This document shows positions 1 through 8,012 of a stretch of DNA of 64,000 nt, in pieces. The notes below the pieces were generated by a model. That model was given only the letters and a program-made list of their open reading frames with translations. It searched no databases and was not told where the DNA came from. The stretch comes from Cellulosimicrobium cellulans (GTDB lineage: Bacteria > Actinomycetota > Actinomycetes > Actinomycetales > Cellulomonadaceae): the NCBI RefSeq assembly GCF_016907755.1, contig NZ_JAFBCN010000001.1, positions 868,001-932,000 of the forward strand, read 5' to 3'. Each line of letters begins with the position of its first letter. Positions within the stretch are counted from its first letter, which is position 1. A program made the position numbers and the translations under genes.

Positions 1-1866
1 GTGCAGCGGCGGGTCGAGGAGGCGGATCGTCACGGGCAGCCCCGACATCGCGGCGAAGATCTCCTCGAAGTCCGCCTGCTGCATGGGCAGCAGGCGGTCG
101 AGCGCCGCCGCGCGCGCGGCGTCGGTCTCGGCGAGGATCATCTCGCGCACGACGGGGAGCCGGTCGGGCGCCATGAACATGTGCTCGGTGCGGCACAGCC
201 CGATGCCCTCGGCACCGAGCTCGCGCGCCTTGGCCGCGTCCTCGCCCGTGTCGGCGTTGGCCCGGACGCCGAGGCGCCGCACGTCGTCGGCCCAGCCGAG
301 CACGGCCCGGAAGTCGTCGGTGACCTGGGGCGGCACGAGCGGCAGCGCGCCCGCGTAGACGTCGCCGGTCGTGCCGTCGAGCGTGATCGTGTCGTCCTCG
401 GTGAGCACGTGGTCCCCGACGTGGACGCGACGCCCCTCGACGTCGATCCGCAGCGCGCCGGCGCCCGCGACGCACGGCTTGCCCATGCCGCGTGCGACGA
501 CCGCCGCGTGCGACGTCATGCCGCCGTGCGCGGTGAGCACCCCCTGCGCGGCGATGACGCCCGCGATGTCGTCGGGGTTCGTCTCCCACCGCACGAGCAC
601 GACCGCCTCGCCGGCCTTCCCGCGCTCGGCCGCGGTCTCGGCGTCGAGCACCACGCGCCCGACGGCGGCCCCCGGCGACGCGTTGAGCCCGCGCGTGAGC
701 GGGGTCGCGCCGTGGCCGGGGTCGAGCGCCGGGTGCAGCAGCTGGTCGAGCTGCGCCGGGTCCAGGCGCCGCAGGGCGGTGTCCCGGTCGATCACGCCCT
801 CGTCGACGAGCTCGCGCGCGACCCGGAGAGCCGCCTGCGCGGTGCGCTTCCCGGTGCGGGTCTGCAGGAGGTAGAGCGCGCCGTCGTCCACCGTGAACTC
901 GATGTCCTGCATGTCGCCGTAGTGCTGCTCGAGCCGGGTCATGGTCGTGCGCAGCTCGCGGAACGCGTCGGGCAGCACGGTCTCCATCTCCGCGAGGGGC
1001 CGGGGCGTGCGGATGCCGGCGACGACGTCCTCACCCTGCGCGTCCACGAGGAACTCGCCGTAGAGCTCCTTGGCGCCCGTCGACGGGTTGCGCGTGAAGC
1101 ACACTCCCGTCGCCGACGTCGCGCCCTTGTTGCCGAACACCATCCGCATCACGTTGACGGCGGTGCCCAGGTCGTCGGGGATCCCGTTCGCCTTCCGGTA
1201 CACCGCGGCGCGCGGGTTGCCCCACGACGCGAACACCGCGTCGACCGACCGCCGGAGCTGCTCGCGCGGGTCCGTCGGCAGGTCCTCGCTCGTGTGCTGC
1301 CGCGCGACCGCGCGGAACGTCGCGACGAGCCCGCGCAGGTCGTCCGCGTCCAGGTCCGTGTCCTGCGCGACGCCGCGGCGCGCCTTGAGCGCGTCGAGCT
1401 CGTCCGCGAACGCGTGGGCGGGCACGCCCTCGACCACCTCGCCGTACATCTGCACGAACCGTCGGTACGAGTCCCAGGCGAAGCGCGCGTTGCCGGACTC
1501 GGCCGCGAGCCCCTCGACCGAGTCGTCCGAGATCCCGAGGTTGAGGATCGTGTCCATCATCCCGGGCATGGAGAACACGGCGCCCGAGCGCACCGACACG
1601 AGCAGCGGGCGCTCGCGCGCGCCGAGCCGACGCCCCGTGCGATCCTCGAGCGCGTCGAGGTGCGTGACGACCTCGTCCCACAGGCCGTCCGGCCACGACC
1701 CGCCGCGCTCCATGGCCGCGACGCACGCCGCCGTCGTCACGGTGAAGCCGTCCGGGACGGGCACGCCGATGCGGCGCATCTCTGCGACCCCCGCGCCCTT
1801 GCCGCCCAGCAGGGCCCGCATGTCGGCGCGGCCCTCCGCGAGGTCGTAGACGTACCGGTCGCTCAT
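1..1866 (-). CDS. ppdK: Pyruvate, phosphate dikinase (3' end outside window)
   Basis: Interconverts pyruvate, ATP and phosphate with phosphoenolpyruvate, AMP and pyrophosphate in the cytoplasm. The visible 622 codons cover the N-terminal nucleotide-binding part (LLGGKGAGVAEM near residue 20, SVRSGA, SMPGMMDTILNLG), the phosphohistidine domain and the start of the PEP barrel. The swivelling-domain motif HGGMTSHAAVVARGMG holds the catalytic His453 and the regulatory Thr451 (TSH). About 270 C-terminal residues lie beyond position 1, judging from the usual length near 880-900. The ATG at 1866 overlaps the stop of the upstream regulator by 4 bp, so the two are translationally coupled. No stop codon breaks the frame across the visible part. 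Confidence 0.97.
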   Translation of the reverse strand, partial: MSDRYVYDLAEGRADMRALLGGKGAGVAEMRRIGVPVPDGFTVTTAACVAAMERGGSWPDGLWDEVVTHLDALEDRTGRRLGARERPLLVSVRSGAVFSMPGMMDTILNLGISDDSVEGLAAESGNARFAWDSYRRFVQMYGEVVEGVPAHAFADELDALKARRGVAQDTDLDADDLRGLVATFRAVARQHTSEDLPTDPREQLRRSVDAVFASWGNPRAAVYRKANGIPDDLGTAVNVMRMVFGNKGATSATGVCFTRNPSTGAKELYGEFLVDAQGEDVVAGIRTPRPLAEMETVLPDAFRELRTTMTRLEQHYGDMQDIEFTVDDGALYLLQTRTGKRTAQAALRVARELVDEGVIDRDTALRRLDPAQLDQLLHPALDPGHGATPLTRGLNASPGAAVGRVVLDAETAAERGKAGEAVVLVRWETNPDDIAGVIAAQGVLTAHGGMTSHAAVVARGMGKPCVAGAGALRIDVEGRRVHVGDHVLTEDDTITLDGTTGDVYAGALPLVPPQVTDDFRAVLGWADDVRRLGVRANADTGEDAAKARELGAEGIGLCRTEHMFMAPDRLPVVREMILAETDAARAAALDRLLPMQQADFEEIFAAMSGLPVTIRLLDPPLH

Positions 1867-2852
1867 GGCTGCTCCTCGTGGTCGGCGGCGGTGGCCGCGC
1901 CGTCTCCTGCCCGACGGCGGTCCGCCGCCCGGGTCTGCGGGGTCGCCCGGGCGAGGTCGTCGCCCGGGGGCTGCGGTGCGTCGTCGGGCGCGAGGGCCCG
2001 ACGGCGCGCGGTGACGAGCTCGACGACGCGCCCCGCGGCCTCCTCGAGCGCGAGCGTCGTCGTGTCGAGGACCGGGCAGCCGAGCCGCCGCTGGAGCCGG
2101 GAGACCTCGTCGAGCTCGTCGTGGATGCGCGCGAGGTCGGCGTACCCGCCGAGGGCCGTGCCGCCGTGGCCCCGGTGGCTCCCGAGGCCGGCGACGCCCA
2201 TCGCGTGCACGCGGCGCTGCCGGATCTCGAGCAGGCGCTCGGGGTCGATCGTCAGGCCCACGACCTTCCAGCGCTCCGCCTCGAACAGCTCGCGCGGCGG
2301 TGCGACGCCCGGGACGAGGGGGATGTTCGCGGTGGGGTAGCCGAGATAGCCGAGGTACATCGACAGCGGGGTCTTGCCCGTGCGCGACGCCCCGACGAGC
2401 ACGACCTGCGCCTCGTCGAGCCCGTCGGTGAGGTGGCCGTCGTCGTTCGCGACCGCGAACTCCATCGCGTGGATGCGGTCGAAGTAGTCCGCGGCGAGCC
2501 CGACCGGCTGCACGACGCGCGCCGGCTGCGCGCCCGTGCGCGCCGTGAACGCGTCGAGCGCGGGGGCCAGCAGGTCGGCGCACGGGACGTCGAGCGCCGC
2601 GCACGCATCGAGCACGCGCGTGCGCAGCGCGTCGTCGACGACGGTGCAGAACACCACGGCCGCGGCAGGGTCGGCGCGGAGCTGGGCCACGACGTCGTCC
2701 ACGCCCTGCGCGGTGTGCAGCCGCGGGTGCCGCACGACCCGGACCTGCTGCCCGGGGAACTGCGCCTGCGTGGCGCGCGCGACGCGGGTCCCGGTGTCTC
2801 CCGTCGAGTCCGCGACCACGTGGATGTCGATGACGCGCGCCGTCGCCGTCAT
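1863..2852 (-). CDS. Pyruvate, phosphate dikinase regulatory protein (DUF299 kinase/pyrophosphorylase)
   Basis: Bifunctional serine/threonine kinase and Pi-dependent pyrophosphorylase that switches PPDK off and on by modifying the Thr next to the catalytic His. The 329 residues show the family N-terminus (HVVADSTGDTGTR, residues 11-23) and the P-loop GASRTGKT at 154-161, followed by PLSMYLGYLGYPTANIPLVP. It is first in a two-gene operon and its TGA overlaps the ppdK ATG, so regulator and target are made together. The target threonine is present in the neighbouring PpdK (Thr451), which supports a working pair. A C-terminal tail of about 50 residues rich in Arg/Ala/Pro extends past the usual family end. 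Confidence 0.94.
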   Translation of the reverse strand: MTATARVIDIHVVADSTGDTGTRVARATQAQFPGQQVRVVRHPRLHTAQGVDDVVAQLRADPAAAVVFCTVVDDALRTRVLDACAALDVPCADLLAPALDAFTARTGAQPARVVQPVGLAADYFDRIHAMEFAVANDDGHLTDGLDEAQVVLVGASRTGKTPLSMYLGYLGYPTANIPLVPGVAPPRELFEAERWKVVGLTIDPERLLEIRQRRVHAMGVAGLGSHRGHGGTALGGYADLARIHDELDEVSRLQRRLGCPVLDTTTLALEEAAGRVVELVTARRRALAPDDAPQPPGDDLARATPQTRAADRRRAGDGAATAADHEEQP

Positions 2853-3006
2853 GCCCCCAGGCTAGGCGGGCCCCGGGTCGTGCTGCATCCGAGAGGCTCC
2901 CGGCGTACCCGGAGGTGCCGGGCGGACGCGCGGTGCCGCCGTGGGACGACCTCACTACGGTGGACGCCGGGCGGACGACGTGCGTCCGACAGCAGGGGGG
3001 ACGAGC

Positions 3007-3681
3007 ATGCCGGAGACGGTGATCACCATCAGGGCCGAACGGGGTGGCGCGCGGCGCGGCCACGGGTCGGCCGACGCGCCCGCGGGCAGGGCGCTCCAGT
3101 TCCACGGCTGTACCGACGGCTGCTGCCCGCCTCCCGACCTCCACGTCAGGGGCGTCGCGGGGTCGGTCGTGGCGGACCGCGACGGGTGGCGCCTCGCCAA
3201 CCTGAGCACGGTGATGCCGCTGCGTGTCTGGAACCTCGACGACCCCCGGGACCGGCTGCGCCTGCTGCCCGGGTGCGCGACGGCGCCGCCGTTCGACCTC
3301 GCGGGGATCGCGGGAGCGAGCGGTCACGTGCTCACGGTCTTCGGGCCCGAGCAGGGCGGCGTGTCCGACGCCCGGTGCGTCGGCCAGGTCCGGGAGTCCT
3401 GGGGCCTGGACCCCGGGAGCCGCCGCCACGCGGTCATGACCGCGCTCGTCGCGGACCGGATGCGCGGCGACAGCTCCGCTCCGCTGCCCACGGCTCGGGA
3501 GATCGGCGTGCGGTTGGGGATCTCCCACCGCACGGTCCAGGAGCACCTGGTCCAGCTCGCCGAACAGCTCGGGGTGCCCGACCCGGGACACCGGCGGGCG
3601 GGTTGGATCCAGGAGGCGCTCGTCGAGTTCGCCCTCCTGCACCCCTACGTCCCGGCGCCGGGTGCCCGCGCTCCCTGGTAG
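3007..3681 (+). CDS. Putative regulator: FHA-like N-terminus with C-terminal HTH
   Basis: A 224-residue cytoplasmic protein. I chose the ATG at 3007 because an AGCAGGGGGG ribosome-binding site lies just upstream; an in-frame GTG at 2941 would add 22 unlikely residues. Residues 30-100 contain a Cys-rich HGCTDGCCPP followed by GWRLANLSTVMPLRVWNL, which resembles an FHA fold. Residues 160-190 (TAREIGVRLGISHRTVQEHL) form a clear helix-turn-helix. The gene sits 119 bp upstream of the bacteriocin precursor on the same strand, and a tandem 10-bp repeat lies between them. I infer that it controls the bacteriocin genes. The FHA assignment is tentative and no specific family name is recognised. Confidence 0.62.
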   Translation: MPETVITIRAERGGARRGHGSADAPAGRALQFHGCTDGCCPPPDLHVRGVAGSVVADRDGWRLANLSTVMPLRVWNLDDPRDRLRLLPGCATAPPFDLAGIAGASGHVLTVFGPEQGGVSDARCVGQVRESWGLDPGSRRHAVMTALVADRMRGDSSAPLPTAREIGVRLGISHRTVQEHLVQLAEQLGVPDPGHRRAGWIQEALVEFALLHPYVPAPGARAPW

Positions 3682-3765
3682 TCCGGCCGTGCCGAGCCCG
3701 TGCCGTACGGGTTGGGCGAACGCGACATCACGGGCACGCTGGACGACGTCGCGGCGCCGTGACAC

Positions 3766-3785
3766 CTGTCCAGCACTGTCCAGCA
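3766..3785 (+). promoter_or_regulatory. Tandem 10-bp repeat CTGTCCAGCA x2 upstream of bacteriocin gene
   Basis: Two exact head-to-tail copies of CTGTCCAGCA end one base before the AAGGGGGAGAG ribosome-binding site of the bacteriocin precursor. The 10-bp period places both on one DNA face, as expected for an activator or repressor site. A role in the mRNA leader is also possible. Confidence 0.45.
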
Positions 3786-3800
3786 AGGGGGAGAGACACG

Positions 3801-4097
3801 ATGTTCGGAAAGCTCCGGAAGCCTGTGGTCGCGGTCGCACTGGCCGTCGCGGCCGTGGCCGGCGGCGCGGGTACCGCCTACGCGACGATCTCGTACGTCG
3901 GCGGCGGCACGTGGGACCACGGCGTGGGTGGAGGGACCGTCTGGTCCGACTACTACCACGGCTCCAAGTGCCACGGCTCGTCCGTGCAGGGGACGTACTA
4001 CGAGAAGCGGTACGCCTCGGCGGGCCGGTGGTCGATGGCCGACGCGCCCAGCAGGGCCTTCGTGGTCGACAAGGCCTGGTACGACACCTCGTGCTGA
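3801..4097 (+). CDS. Lactococcin 972 family bacteriocin precursor
   Basis: A 98-residue secreted peptide. Residues 1-28 are a Sec signal (MFGKLRKPVV, a hydrophobic Ala/Val core, then cleavage after AYA28). The 70-residue mature part carries the family pattern GGGTWDHG, VWSDYYHGSKCHGSSVQG, a YASAGRWSMADA segment and the ending VDKAWYDTSC. Lactococcin 972 of Lactococcus binds lipid II and blocks septum formation; the same target here is only inferred. Two cysteines, C57 and the C-terminal C98, could form a disulfide after export. Ribosome-binding site AAGGGGGAGAG. It is followed by a DUF1430 protein and an ABC ATPase, the usual partners of this family. Confidence 0.9.
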   Translation: MFGKLRKPVVAVALAVAAVAGGAGTAYATISYVGGGTWDHGVGGGTVWSDYYHGSKCHGSSVQGTYYEKRYASAGRWSMADAPSRAFVVDKAWYDTSC

Positions 4098-4110
4098 CCT
4101 GATCGACCTG

Positions 4111-4138
4111 CGGGGCGGGGTCCGACGACCCCGCCCCG
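4111..4138 (+). terminator. Perfect 10-bp GC stem-loop after bacteriocin gene
   Basis: CGGGGCGGGG pairs with CCCCGCCCCG around the loop TCCGACGA, starting 13 bases after the bacteriocin stop and 43 bases before the DUF1430 gene. No T-run follows. It could be a partial terminator or an mRNA-stabilising stem that makes precursor mRNA more abundant than transporter mRNA. Confidence 0.6.
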
Positions 4139-4181
4139 CGCTGCTCCGCCGCCGCCGTCAGCCCGTCCAGAGTGAGTCCCC

Positions 4182-6248
4182 ATGCTGCCTCGACTCGTCC
4201 GTTCCGCCTATGTGCTCGGCGTCGTCCTTCCCGTGCTCCTCGCGCTCCAGCTCTTCCTCGCCTTCGACGAGGCCGAGGGCGCGGGCGCCGAGTTCCAGGT
4301 CGTGGCCCAGCAGATCACCGCCGACGGGCGGCTGTCGGCGACCGACCTGGCTCCGGTGCTCCAGGAGACGGCCGTGGAGTCCGGCGCCGACATCGGCATG
4401 GTCGCGTTCGACATGACCGACCCGACGCACCGCAAGCACGTGTTCGCGATCGCGGGCCGGGACGACGGCGAGGTGGCCGAGCGGCTGGCCGGCGGCTATC
4501 GCCACTTCTCGCCGCAGATCGAGGAGGACTACCGCCCGTTCGCCGACGTCGGCGACGTGGATCCGCGGGGGTACTACCTCGTCTGGGGCGACCGTGCCGA
4601 CGCGGACACCTTCCTCGCGGCGATGGGACGTCTGGGGATCACGGGGGAGGTCGCGCCCTACCCGGGCCGCGTCGGCGACCTGGCGACCGACGGCGCGGCC
4701 TTCCTGGGTCCCGTCACCGGGACCGCGGCGGCCGTGTCCCTCCTCGCCCTGGTGGTCATGATCGGCGGCGGGGTCGTGATGAGCGCCCAGTCGTACGGCG
4801 TGCAGCGGCTCCAGGGGAGGTCCTTCGGCGTCGCGCTGCGGCGCGACCTGGCCGAGGCGAGCAGGCTGCTCGCGCTGACGGCGGGGGTGGTGGCACTCCT
4901 CGGCGGTGGGGTGCTGTGGTTCTACAACCGGGGAGCGCGGGCGGGGGAGCTCCTCGTCGTGGTCCTGGCCGCCGTCGTGGTGTTCCTCGGGGTCATCGTC
5001 GTCACGCACCTCGGCGCGGCAGGGCTCGCCTTCCGGGTGCCGATCCTGGCCGCGGTCAAGGGCCAGTTCTCCGCGGGCTGGGCCCTGGCCGGCATCCTCG
5101 GGGTCCGGGTCGTCGGCGTCCTGCTCGCCGCGGGCGTCGCGTTCACGACCGTGCAGACGGCGATGCAGGTGGCCGACAGGTCGGCCGAGCAGGAACGGTG
5201 GGCGACGGCGGCCGACGCGGTGTACGTCCGGCTGTCCGGGCAGATGGGTGGTGACGACCCCGAGCTGGAGAGCCGGTACGGGGCGATGGCGCACGATGCC
5301 GTGGACCGCGACGACGCAGTCCTGGTCGACGACGTCACGGCCGACCTCTCCACGGCCGGAGACCCGGGTCGTGGCTCGCCGCGCCAGACGCGCTCGCTGC
5401 CGTGCCCGGTGCTGCTCGTCAGCGACACCTACCTCGACCGGCAGCAGGTCCTGGACCGGTCGGGAGCTCGCGTCTCCGCGGTCGCCGACGACGCCGTGAC
5501 CGTCCTCGCTCCGCCGGGCTGCCAGGAGTCCGCCCGCGAGGGGGCCGCGTACGTGGCCATGGGCGGTGACCCGGACTCGACCCCCGTCGTCACCCAGGAG
5601 GTCGCCGCGGGCCAGGACCAGTTCGTCTACGGCACGCTGGACGACGTGCGCGGCGCGGCGCTGCTGCGCGACGCCGTGCTGGTCGTCCTCCCGTCAGGGC
5701 TGGACGTGGTGCCCGAGCCCTTCTGGGGTGGCTACCTCACCACGGGCAACATCGTGTTCGACGACGCCGCGAGCGCCGAGCGGTACGTCGAAGAGTACGA
5801 CGTCGGTTCCATCGTCAACGGGATCTGGTCCGCGAGACAGCACTCCGCCGCGCAGTACGCCGAGGTGGTGTCGAACCTGCGGATCTCGCTGCTGAGCCTG
5901 GCGGTGGCCGTCGTCGTGATGATCGTGACGGCCGTCAGCGTGAGCGCGGTCCATGTCCGCCGGTCGGCCCAGCTCGTCTACGTCCGGCACATCACCGGAT
6001 GGCCCGCCTGGTACTCCCACCGTCTCGTGCTGGTGCTCGAGCTCTTCCTGGCCGCTCTGGTGATCGGTGCCGGCGCGGTGCTGGGGCAGCAGGGGGCGAG
6101 GTTCCAGGCGGCGGTCTTCGCCGGGCAGGCGGCGCAGTGGCGTCTCGGCATCGCGGTCGCGGTCGCTGTCCTGGCCGTCTGCTCGGTGCTCCTCGGCCTT
6201 CGCTGGGCGACTGCCCGGTTGATCGCCACCCGGTCCGCCGACTCCTGA
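4182..6248 (+). CDS. Bacteriocin-associated integral membrane protein (DUF1430, lactococcin 972 group)
   Basis: A 688-residue membrane protein with one N-terminal segment (residues 8-28), an extracytoplasmic domain to about 180, four segments between about 180 and 330, a second large external domain, and three C-terminal segments (about 565-680). This FtsX-like layout is that of the DUF1430 proteins found beside lactococcin-972 peptides, where they are thought to give export or immunity with the ABC ATPase that follows. External cysteines occur in SLPCPVLLV and APPGCQES. The ATG at 4182 has only a weak ribosome-binding site, so expression may be lower than that of the peptide. The ATPase gene begins 64 bp downstream. 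Confidence 0.85.
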   Translation: MLPRLVRSAYVLGVVLPVLLALQLFLAFDEAEGAGAEFQVVAQQITADGRLSATDLAPVLQETAVESGADIGMVAFDMTDPTHRKHVFAIAGRDDGEVAERLAGGYRHFSPQIEEDYRPFADVGDVDPRGYYLVWGDRADADTFLAAMGRLGITGEVAPYPGRVGDLATDGAAFLGPVTGTAAAVSLLALVVMIGGGVVMSAQSYGVQRLQGRSFGVALRRDLAEASRLLALTAGVVALLGGGVLWFYNRGARAGELLVVVLAAVVVFLGVIVVTHLGAAGLAFRVPILAAVKGQFSAGWALAGILGVRVVGVLLAAGVAFTTVQTAMQVADRSAEQERWATAADAVYVRLSGQMGGDDPELESRYGAMAHDAVDRDDAVLVDDVTADLSTAGDPGRGSPRQTRSLPCPVLLVSDTYLDRQQVLDRSGARVSAVADDAVTVLAPPGCQESAREGAAYVAMGGDPDSTPVVTQEVAAGQDQFVYGTLDDVRGAALLRDAVLVVLPSGLDVVPEPFWGGYLTTGNIVFDDAASAERYVEEYDVGSIVNGIWSARQHSAAQYAEVVSNLRISLLSLAVAVVVMIVTAVSVSAVHVRRSAQLVYVRHITGWPAWYSHRLVLVLELFLAALVIGAGAVLGQQGARFQAAVFAGQAAQWRLGIAVAVAVLAVCSVLLGLRWATARLIATRSADS

Positions 6249-6312
6249 CACGACCCGTCCGACGGCACCGGCCTCCCGGCGCCGCGAACGCCAACGAGAA
6301 GAGGAACCTGCC

Positions 6313-6945
6313 ATGTCGTCCGTCGTCGTCGAGGGCGTCGCCAAGTCGTTCGGCAGCCGCGTGCTGTTCGAGGACCGCTCCTTCGCGGTCGAGCCGGGTC
6401 AGATGACCGCCCTGACCGGGCCGTCGGGCTCGGGGAAGTCGACCCTGCTCAACTGCGTCGGTCTGCTCGAGACGCTGACTGCCGGGTCGATCACCGTCGA
6501 CGGTCGCGACATCACTCGGCTCCGCCCCTCCGGGGCGCGCCGATTCCGTCGCGACACGCTCGGCTACCTGTTCCAGAACTACGCGCTCGTGGACAACGCC
6601 TCGGTGCGTGCCAATCTCCAGATCGCCCGTGCCCCCGGTCACCGGGGCGGCCCGGGGCTCGGGATCGACGAGGCGCTCAAGCGCGTCGGGCTCGACGGCA
6701 TGGAAGAGATCCCCGTCTTCCAGCTCTCCGGTGGCGAGCAGCAGCGGGTCGCGCTCGCGCGGCTGCTCGTCAAGGCGCCGACGGTCGTCCTCGCGGACGA
6801 GCCGACCGGTGCGCTGGACCGGGACAACGCCGAGATGGTGCTCGAGTCCCTGCGCGGCCTGGCTGACGACGGTGCTGCCGTGCTCGTCGCCACCCACTCC
6901 CGCCACGTCGTCGACGCGTGCTCCGACGAGGTCCGGATCGGCTGA
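6313..6945 (+). CDS. ABC transporter ATP-binding protein, lactococcin 972 group
   Basis: A 210-residue ATPase of the MacB/LolD type. Walker A is GPSGSGKST (36-44), the signature is LSGGEQQR (138-145), Walker B is VVLADEP (158-164), and the switch His lies in VATHSRH. The start has a GAGAAGAGG ribosome-binding site. With the DUF1430 protein just upstream it probably forms an exporter or immunity pump for the bacteriocin, the arrangement seen in other lactococcin-972 loci. It is the last gene of the locus; the next gene has its own ribosome-binding site and an unrelated role. Confidence 0.9.
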   Translation: MSSVVVEGVAKSFGSRVLFEDRSFAVEPGQMTALTGPSGSGKSTLLNCVGLLETLTAGSITVDGRDITRLRPSGARRFRRDTLGYLFQNYALVDNASVRANLQIARAPGHRGGPGLGIDEALKRVGLDGMEEIPVFQLSGGEQQRVALARLLVKAPTVVLADEPTGALDRDNAEMVLESLRGLADDGAAVLVATHSRHVVDACSDEVRIG

Positions 6946-7006
6946 CGGCCCGTCGGCGCGACCACGCTGGGTGTGGGGCACAGCCGACGGGTCTAGGGTG
7001 ACCGGC

Positions 7007-7984
7007 ATGTCCGACGCGACGACGCCGAGCGCGGCGTCCCCCGAGGCGTCCCCGGTCCCCGGGGAGGCGCAGCGCATCCACGTCACGCTCTCGACGGCCA
7101 GCGTCTACCCGCGCAAGGCCCCGTACGCCTTCGAGGCGGCGGCCGACCTCGGGTACGACGGCGTCGAGGTCATGGTGTGGTCCGACGAGACGACCCAGGA
7201 CGCCGCGACGCTCCGGCGGCTCGCCGCCGAGCACGACGTCCCGATCCGCAGCATCCACGCGCCGACGCTGCTCGTGAGCCAGCGCGTGTGGGGGCGCTCG
7301 CCCGGCCCCAAGCTCCGGCGCAGCGTCCGGCTCGCGCAGGAGGTCGGGGCGAGCACCGTCGTCGTGCACCCGCCGTTCCGGTGGCAGTACCGGTACGCGC
7401 GCGAGTTCGAGGACCTCGTCGGCGAGCTCGACGAGACCGAGGGCGTGACCATCGCGGTGGAGAACATGTACCCCTGGCGCAGCCGCAAGCGCGAGATGCA
7501 GGCCTACCTGCCGGGCTGGGACCCGTCCGAGCACGGCTACGAGCACGTGACGCTCGACCTGTCGCACGCCGCCGTCGCGCAGCAGGACGCGCTCGCGCTG
7601 CTCGACGTGTTCGACGGCCGTCTCGCGCACGTCCACCTGGCCGACGGGTCGTCGTCGATCACGGACGAGCACCTCGTCCCCGGTCGCGGCGACCAGCCGT
7701 GCGACCGGGTCCTCGCGGAGCTCGTGCGGCGCGGCTGGTCCGGCGACGTGGTCGTCGAGATCTCGACGCGCCGCGCCCGGACCGCGGCCGAGCGTCGCGA
7801 GGACCTCGCGGCGTCCCTGTTCTTCGCGCGCACCTACCTCACGCCCGGGCCGCACCCGGGCTACGAGCCACCGCCCGGCCACCCGCACCGCCACGCCGAC
7901 GCCTGGGGCGAGGAGGACGCGCGGGACGGCGCGGAGGACGCGGGCACGGACGACGACGTCGCGAAGGCGGCCGGGACGGCCTGA
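7007..7984 (+). CDS. Sugar phosphate isomerase/epimerase family (xylose-isomerase-like TIM barrel)
   Basis: A 325-residue protein of the AP endonuclease family 2/xylose isomerase-like fold. Segments matching barrel strands include DLGYDGVEVMVWSDE, VPIRSIHAP, ASTVVVHPPF, VTIAVENMYPW, HVTLDLSHA, LAHVHLADG and DVVVEIST. These hold the His/Glu/Asp positions that bind metal in this fold. The C-terminal 60 residues are Pro/His/Asp-rich and probably disordered. The ATG at 7007 is preceded by AGGGTGA at a suitable distance; upstream in-frame codons overlap the ABC gene and were rejected. The substrate cannot be predicted. Confidence 0.85.
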   Translation: MSDATTPSAASPEASPVPGEAQRIHVTLSTASVYPRKAPYAFEAAADLGYDGVEVMVWSDETTQDAATLRRLAAEHDVPIRSIHAPTLLVSQRVWGRSPGPKLRRSVRLAQEVGASTVVVHPPFRWQYRYAREFEDLVGELDETEGVTIAVENMYPWRSRKREMQAYLPGWDPSEHGYEHVTLDLSHAAVAQQDALALLDVFDGRLAHVHLADGSSSITDEHLVPGRGDQPCDRVLAELVRRGWSGDVVVEISTRRARTAAERREDLAASLFFARTYLTPGPHPGYEPPPGHPHRHADAWGEEDARDGAEDAGTDDDVAKAAGTA

Positions 7985-8012
7985 CGCGCCCGCTGACGTA
8001 GGCTCGGCGATC

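Noticed and set aside
1-2340. A 779-codon plus-strand open frame antisense to ppdK
   Set aside because: Its protein is Arg/Gly/Ala/His-rich with no family features. The minus strand encodes full PPDK motifs. Long antisense frames are expected at this GC content.
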